DNA from: Mycolicibacterium porcinum
GTDB lineage: Bacteria > Actinomycetota > Actinomycetes > Mycobacteriales > Mycobacteriaceae
Assembly (NCBI GenBank): GCA_001942045.1
Contig: MSTD01000028.1
Span: 1-64,000, forward strand
Reading direction: 5' to 3'
DNA: 64,000 nt
Below the pieces are notes generated by a model. The model made no database searches and was not told the origin of the DNA. It saw only the letters and a list, made by a program, of their open reading frames with translations. The position numbers and the translations under genes were made by a program. This document shows positions 30,961-38,592 of this stretch, piece after piece; within the stretch, counting starts at the first letter, position 1, and the number at the start of each line of letters is the position of its first letter.

Positions 30961-32015
30961 TGCTTACCTGGCGTCGTCGCGTTGAGGTCGGCGAACCGGG
31001 AATCGAATTCGTCCTTGGCGCTCAGCTGTTTCCCGGAGAACGCTCCCGCCTGCTGAAGCAGGTCGATGGTTTCCTGCTGTGTGTTGATCAGCTCATCGGT
31101 GAATCCCGGTACCGAGGACTTTCCGTCGGCCGCCGCGATGGCCTTGGCGTCTTCCGGGCTGACCTTCTGGTCTTTGATCAGGTATTCGTCGATCCAGGTC
31201 TGCTTGTTGTCGTTGAGCCACTGTTCGGCGCGGTACCAGGCGATGACGAACTCGCGGATGGCTGCGGCGCGGGCCGGGTCGGACAGCGCGTCCCGGCTGG
31301 CGTAGACGTAGTACAGGCCAGGGTAAGCGCCTGGGGCATTGGGGATTTCGATACTGCCCTCGCCCTTGGTCGAGGCGAGATAGCGGACGCGGTCCGGTTG
31401 CTTGAGCACCGCGGCGTTGACCTGCTCGGCACGCAGCCCGTCGGCGAACTCGGCCAGCCCGAGGTTGATCGGTTGCACGTCCTTGATGCTCAGGCCGACC
31501 GACTTGAGGTTGCGCAGCACCACCGCCTGCTGCGCCGTGCCTTCGTTGATCGCGATCTTCTTACCGGCCAGGTCTTTCAGTGACTTGATGCCCGAACCCG
31601 GTGAGGTTGCCAACACCAGCCCGTTCCCGTCATATTTCACCGCCCCGACGATGGGCACTCCGGCGTCCGAGTACTGCGCGAGGATGGGTGGAACATCGCC
31701 GACCCGGCCCAATTGCGCGTTGCCCGAGCGGATCGCCTCCAGGCGCAGCGGTCCGCTGCTGAAGTTGGCGTAGGTGACGTCAGCGCTGAGCCGGTCCTGC
31801 TCCCCGGAGAGTTTGAACAGGGTCTTGAGCCGGTTGGCGTCGTCGGCGACCACCAGGCTGGTGCCTTCCGGCACCGCCACCGGGATCGGCGCATCGGCCG
31901 CCAGTCCGCCGCTGCCCGAGGCACCGGATCCGGACGACTGGCAGGCACTCACCATGCCCACCACAAGACCGGCAGCCAGGATCCCGCGGGCGAAGCGGGT
32001 CAACGGATTACGCAT
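30957..32015 (-). CDS. Lipoprotein substrate-binding protein of a sulfonate-type ABC transporter (SsuA-like)
   Basis: The 352-residue protein has a lipoprotein signal peptide from ATG 32015 with lipobox VSAC (MRNPLTRFARGILAAGL onward), then a periplasmic-binding fold: TYANFSSGPLRLEAIRSGNAQLGRVGDVPPILA and IAINEGTAQQAVVLRNLKSVG are typical of SsuA/NMT1-like proteins. Frame extension upstream to 32237 lies inside the monooxygenase gene and is not used. The ligand is probably an organosulfur compound given the adjoining FMN monooxygenase. Confidence 0.9.
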   Translation of the reverse strand: MRNPLTRFARGILAAGLVVGMVSACQSSGSGASGSGGLAADAPIPVAVPEGTSLVVADDANRLKTLFKLSGEQDRLSADVTYANFSSGPLRLEAIRSGNAQLGRVGDVPPILAQYSDAGVPIVGAVKYDGNGLVLATSPGSGIKSLKDLAGKKIAINEGTAQQAVVLRNLKSVGLSIKDVQPINLGLAEFADGLRAEQVNAAVLKQPDRVRYLASTKGEGSIEIPNAPGAYPGLYYVYASRDALSDPARAAAIREFVIAWYRAEQWLNDNKQTWIDEYLIKDQKVSPEDAKAIAAADGKSSVPGFTDELINTQQETIDLLQQAGAFSGKQLSAKDEFDSRFADLNATTPGKQ

Positions 32016-32028
32016 ATGGGGTCCCCTG

Positions 32029-33384
32029 TCAGCTCGCCGCCGACACGGCGGAGCCCGTGGCGGTGGTGAATCGGTTGGCCGGCCGGTCCAGGCCGAGGTG
32101 GTCACGAAGGGTGGTACCGGTGTATTCCTCGCGGAAGAGGCCGCGGCGCTGCAATTCCGGGACAACGTGGTCGACGAAATCAGCGAGTGAGGACGGTAGC
32201 GCCGGCGGGATGAGGTTGAAGCCGTCGGCCGCACCACTGGTGAACCATTCCTCGATGGTGTCGGCGACCTGTTCGGGTGTGCCGGCGAAAAGTCGATGTC
32301 CCCGACCGCTGCTCAGCCGCAGTAACAGCTCACGGACGGTGAGGTTGTCGGTCTCGACCAACCGCTTCACGAGGGCGAGTCGGCTCTTGATGAACGTGTC
32401 CCCGGGATCCTCGGCGGGGAAGCTCAGTTTCCGGTCGAGATCGTCCTTGGTGACGGCGAATCCGACGATGGCACTGAGTTGTTCGAGCCCGTAGTCGGGC
32501 ACGGTGAGGGCTTCGAGTTCGCGTTGACGCTCGCGGGCTTCGGCCTCGGTGCCGCCGATGATCGTCGACAGACCGGGCAAGACGTGCACCTGCTCGGGGT
32601 TGCGACCGTGGCGGCGGATGCGGGCCTTCACGTCGCGGTAGAAGTCGCGGGCCTCGTCCAGAGTGGGTTGTGCGGTGAAGATGGCCTCGGCGTAGCGGGC
32701 GGCGAGATCCTTGCCGGGCTCGGATGATCCGGCCTGGAACAGCACCGGGTGCCCCTGCGGTGAGCGCGGGACCTCCAGCGGCCCGGCCACGTTGAAGTGC
32801 GGGCCGGAGTGGTTGATCGCGTGGATCTTGTCCGGGTCCACGAAGCGGGGCGCGTCCTTGTCGCCGACGATGGCGTCGTCTTCCCAGCTGTCCCACAATT
32901 TCAGGGCGACCTGGAGAAACTCGTCGGCACGCCGGTACCGCGCCGCCGGGTCGGGATGATTCGGCACCCCGAAGTTGGCGGCGGCCGAGGCGTTGGCCGT
33001 CGTCACGACGTTCCAGCCGGCCCGTCCCCGGCTCACGTGGTCGAGGGTGGCGAAGCGTCGCGCCAACCCGTACGGGTCGTTGTAGGTGGTGGACGCCGTC
33101 GCGATCAGGCCGACGTTGGTGGTCGCCCCGGCCAGCGCCGCGACCAGGGTGATCGGGTCGAGCGCGTCGAACGGGCGAAACTCGGTCTGGTCCTTGAGCA
33201 CTGGATGGTCGGCGAAGAAGACCGCGTCGAGCTTGCCGCGTTCGGCGATGCGGGCCAGTTCGATGTAGTGGGCGATATCGGTGATGCTCGACAGGTCGGT
33301 TTCGGGGAGACGCCACGCCGCTTCGTGCTGGCCGATGTTGCGCAGGAATGCGTTGAGGTGCAACTGCCTTGCGGGCGCAGCCAT
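32029..33384 (-). CDS. FMN-dependent monooxygenase, NtaA/SnaA/DszA family
   Basis: The 451-residue flavin monooxygenase (bacterial luciferase-like superfamily) matches the NtaA/SnaA/DszA group in RQLHLNAFLRNIGQHEAAWRLP, DAVFFADHPVL, TLDHVSRGRAGWNVVTTANASAAANFG and VLFQAGSSEPGKDLAARYAEAIF. These enzymes oxidise sulfones, sulfonates or amine chelators with FMNH2 from a separate reductase, which is not in the window. The start is ATG 33384 behind AAGGAG. It heads the operon with a lipoprotein, permease and ATPase, so it probably releases sulfur or nitrogen from the imported compound. Confidence 0.9.
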   Translation of the reverse strand: MAAPARQLHLNAFLRNIGQHEAAWRLPETDLSSITDIAHYIELARIAERGKLDAVFFADHPVLKDQTEFRPFDALDPITLVAALAGATTNVGLIATASTTYNDPYGLARRFATLDHVSRGRAGWNVVTTANASAAANFGVPNHPDPAARYRRADEFLQVALKLWDSWEDDAIVGDKDAPRFVDPDKIHAINHSGPHFNVAGPLEVPRSPQGHPVLFQAGSSEPGKDLAARYAEAIFTAQPTLDEARDFYRDVKARIRRHGRNPEQVHVLPGLSTIIGGTEAEARERQRELEALTVPDYGLEQLSAIVGFAVTKDDLDRKLSFPAEDPGDTFIKSRLALVKRLVETDNLTVRELLLRLSSGRGHRLFAGTPEQVADTIEEWFTSGAADGFNLIPPALPSSLADFVDHVVPELQRRGLFREEYTGTTLRDHLGLDRPANRFTTATGSAVSAAS

Positions 33385-33492
33385 TGAGACGGGCTCCTTT
33401 GGACGGTGAACGGGCTGCGTCCATTTCAGGGGCCGGGCGGTGCTCCGAGAACAGTTAAGATCAGCGAAATTCCAGCTAACTTCCAGATACGA

Positions 33493-33527
33493 CACGAGCG
33501 TGCGACTGGTTCTGCCGCACGCTCGTG
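33493..33527. terminator. Hairpin downstream of the second repeat-protein gene
   Basis: CACGAGCGTGCG and CGCACGCTCGTG are perfect 12-bp arms with an 11-nt loop, 30 bp after the stop of the minus-strand gene at 33557 and upstream of the monooxygenase operon. A Rho-independent terminator lacking a U tract is the simplest reading. Confidence 0.7.
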
Positions 33528-33556
33528 AGTGAGGTTCACACCCTCCGGTGAGTGGG

Positions 33557-33928
33557 TCAGCCCAGGCCGGTCCACTTCTTCAGCATCTTGCCGGGGAAGC
33601 CGCCCCACTTCTCGGCGGTCTTGCCCGGGAACGTCGCCCACTTCTCGGCAGTCTTGCCCGGGAACGAGGTCCACTTCTCGGCGGTCTCGCCGGGGAAGTT
33701 CGTCCACTTCTCCACGATGGGGCTCTCGGGCAGATCCACCCCGCCGGTGAGCGCGCTCTTGGCGGCGTCGGTGACGGCATCGGTGACCGACGAATTCACG
33801 CGGTCACACGGCGAGCACCCGACGGTGCTGTTGCCCTTGGAATCGGCCGACGCCGGCGCGGACAGCGCCACCGCGGCGCCGATGGCCCCCGCGGCGAGCG
33901 TCGTGGCGATCAAACTCTTCTGCATCAT
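33557..33928 (-). CDS. Secreted protein of 11-residue Trp repeats (copy 2)
   Basis: The 123-residue protein has a signal peptide (MMQKSLIATTLAAGAIGAAV onward, cleaved near residue 28), a short linker with a C-S-P-C pair (Cys38 and Cys41), then tryptophans at 75, 86, 97, 108 and 119, spaced exactly 11. The unit is nearly invariant, EKWTSFPGKTA with small changes, so at the DNA level it is a 33-bp tandem repeat. It ends KKWTGLG. It is a clear relative of the 28966 product but its repeats are purer, suggesting recent repeat expansion. No family recognised; exported protein of unknown function. Confidence 0.85.
   Translation of the reverse strand: MMQKSLIATTLAAGAIGAAVALSAPASADSKGNSTVGCSPCDRVNSSVTDAVTDAAKSALTGGVDLPESPIVEKWTNFPGETAEKWTSFPGKTAEKWATFPGKTAEKWGGFPGKMLKKWTGLG
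33590..33707 (-). repeat. 33-bp tandem coding repeat in the second repeat-protein gene
   Basis: Between these positions the minus strand repeats a 33-bp unit about three and a half to four times, encoding EKWxxFPGxTA. The copies differ mostly at two or three bases each. It is within the open frame, so it is not an intergenic satellite or CRISPR. Confidence 0.8.
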
Positions 33929-34308
33929 GGGTCCCCAACTGTCGTATCTGACGCCGCCGACGGCGACGACAATTTGACACGCTAGTCCCAGAACCCGGCT
34001 AACGCCGGGTCAAGCCAGGCACCCAACGGCGTTTGCTGTAGCTGGCGAGAGGCTGGACCACCCCGTGCCGGGTCCTGTCGTTCGCCGCCATCCGCGGCAC
34101 CGCAACCCAACACCGGGTAACCACCGGGTGAACAGGCGTCGGTCAGGCGTGTCTAACAGGCACTTCCCCCATATTCGAGAGGGCTGCCGGCACCGCTGCC
34201 CGCCCGCGACAATTCCGGGAAAACCGGTGGCACTTCGAGATCCAGGCTACGTCGCAGGCCCTGGATGATCTTGCTCACGTTTTGCTGGGAGGGGCTGACC
34301 ATGACCTC
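33929..34308. other. Gene-free stretch of 380 bp
   Basis: No open frame here has coding character. On the minus strand it must contain the promoter of the second repeat-protein gene, but no convincing -35/-10 pair was found. A small dyad ACCCGG-ctaacg-CCGGGT lies at about 33995-34012, and ACCGGGT-like words recur further right. An 11-bp word TGTCGTATCTG at 33940-33950 is the inverse of CAGATACGACA at 33484-33494 on the other side of the gene. Confidence 0.4.
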
Positions 34309-35202
34309 TCAAGCGAAGACTTTCGCCACCTCGGCAACGCGACGCAGTTGGTCGATGTCCGAGCTGGTCGGGATCAGGTGCACCTCGTCGGTACCGATGT
34401 CCTCGAACTTGCCGAGCACATCGATCAACTCCTCTTCGGTGCCCGCCCACCCCGTCATGGGAGCCATCGCGTCGACATACTCGGCCGGGATCCAGTTCAT
34501 GTACCGGCGCAGGTGCCGGTGTACCTGGGCGCGGGCTTCTTCGGGCTTGCCGAGGGCGAACCAGAACGACGTCGCCAGGTGCGGCTTGGGTTTACCCGCC
34601 TCGGCCCAGGATGTCCGGGCGATGTCGAACAGCTCGGCCTGGCGGGCCAGATCCAGGTCCAGTGTCGTGCCGGCCACGCCGTCGGCCCAGACCGCGGCAT
34701 CCCTGATGGTCTTGGGCCCGATGGAGCCGATCTGCAGCGGCGGCCCGCCGGCCTGTACCGGGGGCGGCCCCACCGGCAGCACCGATTCGGTGACCTTCTC
34801 CCCGGCCCAGACCCGCTTCATCACCGCGACCCGCTCGGCCATTCCCCGCCGGGTCTGAGACGCCGGGTCGGCGCCCACCGCGTGATAGTCCTCGTGCCGG
34901 CCACCGACACCGATGCCCACGGTCAACCGCCCGCCGCTGAGCAGATCCCCGGTCGCCAGGCCTTTCGCCAGCATCACGGGGTCGTGCAGCTGCGGCACCA
35001 CCACCGTGGTCACCAGCCGCACCCGGTCGGTCCACGCCGCCAGAGCGCCCAGCAGGGTCAAACTGTCGGGGTTGTCGAAGGCGATCCGCTCGCCCCAGCA
35101 CAGCGACGAGAAGGGACCTCCGTCGATGACGTGCGCCCAGGACCGCAGCGTCGTCGCATCCAATTGAGGTTCCATGACCGGCATCGTCATCCCCACGCGC
35201 AC
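34309..35202 (-). CDS. LLM-class oxidoreductase, probably F420-dependent
   Basis: The 297-residue protein is a luciferase-like monooxygenase-superfamily member. The N-terminal strand MRVGMTMPV, LVTTVVVPQLHDPVMLAKGLATGDLLSGGRLTVGIGVGG and PPLQIGSIGPKTIRDAAVWADG are typical of the deazaflavin F420-using branch common in mycobacteria. The substrate is unknown. The start is GTG 35202; ATG four codons later is possible. Divergent from a VOC-family gene 38 bp away. Confidence 0.82.
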   Translation of the reverse strand: MRVGMTMPVMEPQLDATTLRSWAHVIDGGPFSSLCWGERIAFDNPDSLTLLGALAAWTDRVRLVTTVVVPQLHDPVMLAKGLATGDLLSGGRLTVGIGVGGRHEDYHAVGADPASQTRRGMAERVAVMKRVWAGEKVTESVLPVGPPPVQAGGPPLQIGSIGPKTIRDAAVWADGVAGTTLDLDLARQAELFDIARTSWAEAGKPKPHLATSFWFALGKPEEARAQVHRHLRRYMNWIPAEYVDAMAPMTGWAGTEEELIDVLGKFEDIGTDEVHLIPTSSDIDQLRRVAEVAKVFA

Positions 35203-35240
35203 GCACGGATTCTGTCACGTCCAGGTGGCAGCATGAACCC

Positions 35241-35654
35241 ATGGCCATCACCACGTCTTCAGTCGCCCATGTGCGGCTCACGGTCACCGATATCGAACGG
35301 TCCCGGCAGTTCTACGAGAGCGTGTTCGGGTGGCCGGTTCTCATCGAGTTGCCGCAGGACGCCGGCCCGGACGTCCGCGCTCGTCTCAGCTTCCTGTGCG
35401 GCGGTGTCATCTACGACGCCGGCGCGACACTGATCGGCCTGCGCCCGGTCGGACACGACGCATTCGACGAGAATCGAACCGGGCTGGATCACTTGGCCTT
35501 CCGGCTCAAGAGCCTCGCGGAGCTGAATGACGCCGCGAGCCACCTCGACGACCTGGGCGTCCGGCATGAACCGGTCAAGGACATCGGGCCGTCCTACATC
35601 CTCGAGTTCCGCGATCCCGACAACATCGCGCTGGAGCTCACCGCACCGAAGTAG
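35241..35654 (+). CDS. VOC superfamily (glyoxalase/dioxygenase-like) protein
   Basis: The 137-residue protein has two beta-alpha-beta-beta-beta modules: VAHVRLTVTDIERSRQFYESVFGWPV and TGLDHLAFRLKSLAELNDAASHLDDLG, ending YILEFRDPDNIALELTAP. His and Glu at the usual metal positions (H11, H77 region, E near the end) suggest metal binding. Whether it is a glyoxalase, a dioxygenase or a resistance protein cannot be told. Confidence 0.82.
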   Translation: MAITTSSVAHVRLTVTDIERSRQFYESVFGWPVLIELPQDAGPDVRARLSFLCGGVIYDAGATLIGLRPVGHDAFDENRTGLDHLAFRLKSLAELNDAASHLDDLGVRHEPVKDIGPSYILEFRDPDNIALELTAPK

Positions 35655-35658
35655 ACCC

Positions 35659-35672
35659 GGGGGATATCCCCC
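35659..35672. promoter_or_regulatory. Perfect 14-bp palindrome upstream of the LiaSR-like operon
   Basis: GGGGGATATCCCCC is a perfect palindrome 60 bp before the sensor kinase gene, just after the VOC stop codon. Its position upstream of TAGGTT (35720-35725, a -10 candidate) makes it a possible site for the NarL-family regulator encoded in the operon. Confidence 0.45.
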
Positions 35673-35732
35673 ACCGGTATTCGGAGGAAAACGCTGTGTC
35701 GCCGGGCCGCACAAGTTCGTAGGTTGAAGGGC

Positions 35733-37043
35733 ATGGTCGCAATGAGCGAAACCGCCCTGCCCGCCCCCGCCGAACCGCGTCCGGAGTCCGCGGCGAAATC
35801 CCCCACCATCGGCCTCGTCCCGACCGCCTCGATGATCACCGGTGCCGCCCTGGCGTTGGTGTGGTTCTGGATTCCGTTGTCCATCATGGTCATCGGGTTC
35901 TCCTCGATTCCGTCGGTGATCGGATTCGCGCTCGCCGCAGTCGTGTTCATCTACCTGATACGCGGCGTGGAGTGGGTCGAGCGGGCGCGCAGTGAGGCGG
36001 TGTTCGGCCTGGGCATCGCCATCCCGCCACGGCAGCTGTCGCCGCACTCCGGGTTCCAGGGCTGGGCCCACCAACTGTGGCTGGACATCAGCAGCACCCG
36101 GTTCTGGAAAGGCTTCTGCCACCACTACCTGCGGATGATCTACGACATGCTGGCCACCGGCCTCGCGTTCGCATTGCTCGCGTTCGCGTTCGTGGGCCCG
36201 GCCGCGTCCATCGCCATCCGGCAGAGCGATCAGGACGCCGGCCTGATCTTCGTCTCGCCACCGATCGCGTGGCTGCTGGCGATCGTCGCCGTGATCGCGG
36301 CGGTAGCCATCCTGATCTTCGCCCCGGCCGTGGACGCCGCAATCGACCGGTGGCTCTTGCCGCCATCGCCCACCGCCGCCCTGGAGTATCAGGTGAACGC
36401 GCTGGCCGATGCCCGGCAGGGCGCGGTGTCCTCAGCCCAGACCGAACGTCACCGCATCGAACGCGATCTGCACGACAGCGTGCAGCCCCGGTTGGTGTCC
36501 CTGGCGATGACGATCGGACTGGCCCAGACCAAGCTGGATTCGGATCCGCCTGCCGCCAAGGCGCTGATCGCCGAGGCCCACGATGATGCCAAGAGCGCAC
36601 TGGTGGAACTGCGCAACGTGGTGCGCGGTATCGCCCCGACGATCCTGTCGGATCGAGGTCTGGACGCCGCACTGTCATCGGTCGTGCAACGGGCCGAGAC
36701 CTCCGGAGTCCCAACCACATTGCACGTCGAGCTTCCGCGCCGGCTTCCCGAGGAAGTGGAGTCCGTCGCCTACTTCGTCGTCGCCGAGGCATTGACCAAC
36801 ATCGCCAAACACGCCGACGCCTCGCAGGCGGTCGTCACGGTGCGGTTGGATGAGACCGCGAACGTGCTGCACGTCTCGGTGTTCGACGACGGTAAGGGCG
36901 GCGCGATCATCGATGCCGGCGACAACGCCACCGGTCTGCGCGGGCTGGACGAGCGGGTACGTGCCGCGGGCGGGACCTTCGGGGTGTCCAGCCCCGCCAC
37001 CGGCCCCACGATCGTCACGGCGGAGCTGCCATGCGCATCGTGA
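35733..37043 (+). CDS. Sensor histidine kinase, NarL/LiaS type
   Basis: The 436-residue kinase has two pairs of membrane helices in the N-terminal 200 residues. The HisKA_3 dimerisation motif QTERHRIERDLHDSVQPRLVSLAM carries the phosphoacceptor His of DLHD, and the C-terminal HATPase has EALTNIAKHADASQAVV, DDGKGG and GLRGLDERVRAAGG. ATG 35733 is 7 nt after a TAGGTT box, so a leaderless start is possible; GAAGG could instead act as ribosome site, and ATG 35742 is an alternative. It overlaps its response regulator by 13 bp. Confidence 0.9.
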   Translation: MVAMSETALPAPAEPRPESAAKSPTIGLVPTASMITGAALALVWFWIPLSIMVIGFSSIPSVIGFALAAVVFIYLIRGVEWVERARSEAVFGLGIAIPPRQLSPHSGFQGWAHQLWLDISSTRFWKGFCHHYLRMIYDMLATGLAFALLAFAFVGPAASIAIRQSDQDAGLIFVSPPIAWLLAIVAVIAAVAILIFAPAVDAAIDRWLLPPSPTAALEYQVNALADARQGAVSSAQTERHRIERDLHDSVQPRLVSLAMTIGLAQTKLDSDPPAAKALIAEAHDDAKSALVELRNVVRGIAPTILSDRGLDAALSSVVQRAETSGVPTTLHVELPRRLPEEVESVAYFVVAEALTNIAKHADASQAVVTVRLDETANVLHVSVFDDGKGGAIIDAGDNATGLRGLDERVRAAGGTFGVSSPATGPTIVTAELPCAS

Positions 37044-37675
37044 TCGCCGAAGACTCGGCATTGCTGCGGGCCGGAATCGAACGGATCCTCGCCGACGCCG
37101 GACATGAGGTGGTCGCCGGCGTGCCCGACGCCACGAACCTGCTGCGCCTGGTCAACGAGCATCACCCCGACCTGGCCATCCTGGATGTCCGGATGCCGCC
37201 GACCTTCACCGACGAGGGCATCCGGGCGGCGGCACTGCTCCGCAGCCAGAACCCCGAGTCCCCCGTCCTGGTGCTGTCCCACTACGTCGAAGAGCGCTAC
37301 GCGGCTGACCTGATCGCCTCGGACACAAGAGGTTTCGGCTATCTACTGAAGGATCGAGTGGCCGACGTGCCGGCCTTCCTCGACGCCGTGGCCGTGGTGG
37401 GCGGCGGAGGCACGGTGCTCGATCCCGAGGTGGTGTCACAGATCTTGGTACGTTCGGCCCGCCACAGCGCCCTCGACCAGCTGACCCCGCGCGAACGTGA
37501 TGTCCTGCAGCTGATGGCTGAGGGAAAGACCAACTCGGCCATCGCCGCCGCACTGCACATCTCAGTCGGCTCGGCTGAGAAACACATCGCGTCGATCTTC
37601 GCGAAATTCGACCTCGCTCCCGACGAGAGCGAGAACCGCCGTGTCCTGGCGGTGCTGCGTTATCTCGAGACCTAA
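37031..37675 (+). CDS. Response regulator, NarL/LuxR family
   Basis: The 214-residue regulator has a receiver domain with phosphoacceptor Asp52 (LAILDVRMPP), acidic pair ED at 7-8 and Lys in YLLKDRV. Its C-terminal LuxR helix-turn-helix (LTPRERDVLQLMAEGKTNSAIAAALHIS in outline) spans about residues 148-205. It is translated through a 13-bp overlap with the kinase gene and is its partner. A 14-bp palindrome before the kinase gene is a candidate target. Confidence 0.93.
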   Translation: MRIVIAEDSALLRAGIERILADAGHEVVAGVPDATNLLRLVNEHHPDLAILDVRMPPTFTDEGIRAAALLRSQNPESPVLVLSHYVEERYAADLIASDTRGFGYLLKDRVADVPAFLDAVAVVGGGGTVLDPEVVSQILVRSARHSALDQLTPRERDVLQLMAEGKTNSAIAAALHISVGSAEKHIASIFAKFDLAPDESENRRVLAVLRYLET

Positions 37676-37707
37676 GCCGAACATCCTCACCGGGAAGGAA
37701 TTTCATC

Positions 37708-38592
37708 GTGACCACGATCGCCCCTCCGCCGCCGGTCAATCCACCACCTCAGTTGAACCCCGGTGGGCGCACCACATTCCGTCTAGTCCTCGTCGCCGCG
37801 GCGACACTGCTGGTCGCCGGCACCGTGGCCGCGCTCGGTGTGGCGGCCTGGGCGGTGAGCACCGTCCGGGTCGTCACCGACCGCCAGGGACTGCCCGCCA
37901 CGATGCGGTCGCTGGTGATCGACACGGCACAGATCCCGGTCGCGATCCGCATCACCGCGGACCGCGAAACACGGGACGCCACCGCGGATCTGCGTCTGGT
38001 GAACACCTCTCACAGCGGCGCACACCGACTGCAGGTCACCACCGACGGCGACGAGACCCGGATCGCCATCGCAGGCAATCCTTCCCGCATGCTGGCCTGG
38101 GCCCGCGGTGGCGAGATCACGATCGCGGTGCCGCCCGAGCAGGCCCGGCGCCTGACAGTGCGCACCCAGCAGCAGCTCGGCACGGTGATTGCCCAGGCCG
38201 ACGTGGATCAGCTGATCGCCCGCGTCACCGATGGGGCGATCATCCTGCGCGGCACCGCCCGCCGCGTCGAGGCCCATGCCGTGGACGGCGAGATCGTCTC
38301 GCGTGATCCGATCGCGGTCACCGAGGAGTTCAGCGCTACAACGTCCGACGGGGATATCGCCGTCGACTTCCGTGACTCCGCGCCGCGGCGCGTCAATGCG
38401 GTGAGCCGCAACGGCGACGTGGTGATCGGGCTGCCGGAGCAGGGACCGTATCTCGTGCACGCACAATCCGGGGCATCTACTGCGGTACGCGTGGACGAGA
38501 CCACCGACCCGAAGGTCGCGGCGGCCGAGATCACGGTGCGCTCCGACGACGGCAACGTGGTCCTGGAGCGGCTGGGTCCGGGCCAGGGCTAA
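37708..38592 (+). CDS. Membrane-anchored DUF4097-type protein (LiaG-like)
   Basis: The 294-residue protein has a Pro-rich cytoplasmic start, one membrane helix at about residues 26-50 and an outside domain of short beta strands with repeated D-G-x-I/V turns (AVDGEIVSRDPI, TSDGDIAVDF, RNGDVVIGLPE, SDDGNVVLERL). This is the beta-helix look of DUF4097. In Firmicutes LiaG, a protein of this kind, accompanies the LiaSR envelope-stress system, and here it follows the kinase and regulator by 32 bp. A role in sensing or answering cell-envelope damage is inferred. Confidence 0.75.
   Translation: MTTIAPPPPVNPPPQLNPGGRTTFRLVLVAAATLLVAGTVAALGVAAWAVSTVRVVTDRQGLPATMRSLVIDTAQIPVAIRITADRETRDATADLRLVNTSHSGAHRLQVTTDGDETRIAIAGNPSRMLAWARGGEITIAVPPEQARRLTVRTQQQLGTVIAQADVDQLIARVTDGAIILRGTARRVEAHAVDGEIVSRDPIAVTEEFSATTSDGDIAVDFRDSAPRRVNAVSRNGDVVIGLPEQGPYLVHAQSGASTAVRVDETTDPKVAAAEITVRSDDGNVVLERLGPGQG

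Noticed and set aside
33590..33707. Possible CRISPR array or minisatellite because of regular 33-bp repeats
   Set aside because: The repeats are contiguous without spacers, keep the reading frame and encode a conserved peptide unit.
34065..34268. Short open frames in the gene-free stretch 33929-34308
   Set aside because: No ribosome site, atypical composition and no recognisable protein features.
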